Source: Ignavibacteria bacterium (GTDB taxonomy: Bacteria; Bacteroidota; Ignavibacteria; Kapaibacteriales; UBA4661). From it: a stretch of DNA of 5,722 nucleotides. The stretch covers positions 1 through 5,722 of the forward strand of contig JAAFHM010000321.1 in NCBI GenBank assembly GCA_013298375.1. Direction: 5' to 3'. Below the pieces are notes generated by a model that ran no database searches, was not told the DNA's origin, and saw only the letters and a program-made list of their open reading frames with translations. Below are positions 5,605 through 5,722 of this stretch, in pieces. Within the stretch, counting starts at the first letter, position 1, and the number at the start of each line of letters is the position of its first letter. The position numbers were made by a program, and so were the translations under genes.

Positions 5605-5721
5605 TTACGCAGCGAGGTTCTGAAGCTGAATAGGTTCAAGAGTTCTCAATTCTTCAAAAGCTCGCTTCAAAGCGGAAATGTATATCTTTGATTTTAATGC
5701 CGTGTGGTTAAGTTTCTTGGA
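5605..5721 (-). CDS. C-terminal fragment of an unidentified protein, possibly a transposase
   Basis: A 38-codon open frame enters from the window edge and stops at TAA (5607-5605). The visible tail contains KKLNHTALKSKIYISALKRA, then FEELRTLEPIQLQNLAA. It is basic and helical and unlike any propeller blade. Its position directly against a 5'-truncated kinase gene, and the short non-coding stretch after its stop, suit the end of an insertion sequence. I cannot assign an IS family, and the identification rests mainly on context. Chance cannot be excluded for so short a piece. Confidence 0.4.
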   Translation of the reverse strand, partial: SKKLNHTALKSKIYISALKRAFEELRTLEPIQLQNLAA

Positions 5722-5722
5722 A

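Overview
The window reads as a piece of chromosome from a Bacteroidota/Chlorobiota-type (FCB group) bacterium. The reasons are a beta-propeller (Reg_prop/Y_Y_Y) sensor histidine kinase beside a NarL-type regulator, housekeeping genes that mostly lack a recognisable Shine-Dalgarno, and a nuclease remnant of the Rpn/DUF2887 kind. This placement is inference from gene content, not a phylogenetic result.

Layout. (1) Positions 1-465, minus strand, AT-rich (about 35% G+C over 1-240): a small basic protein of 84 residues, then 15 bases downstream the first 65 codons of a protein carrying a VFINCPFD motif, cut by the window edge. (2) Positions 571-2083, minus strand, about 54% G+C where counted: a YggS/PLPBP-family PLP-binding protein and, upstream of it, a 224-residue probable lipoprotein of unknown function. 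(3) Positions 2334-2954, plus strand: a complete NarL/FixJ response regulator. (4) Positions 2955-3412, no intact gene: a remnant of an Rpn/DUF2887-type nuclease, a 157-bp structured repeat with perfect 15-bp inverted ends, and a perfect hairpin terminator. (5) Positions 3413-5551, minus strand: a propeller sensor histidine kinase converging on the regulator, apparently missing its 5' part. (6) Positions 5605-5721, minus strand: the C-terminal tail of another reading frame, possibly a transposase, ending 53 bases before the kinase's first ATG.

How they may work together: the kinase and response regulator are a plausible two-component pair transcribed towards each other. The kinase has only about seven propeller repeats and no signal peptide, so its sensing half is probably damaged. 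Two non-coding elements with matching ends (2117-2225 and 3194-3350) flank the regulator and the nuclease remnant. The region around the two-component genes therefore looks reshaped by small repeats and mobile DNA. The AT-rich gene pair at the left edge looks like a separate accessory cassette.
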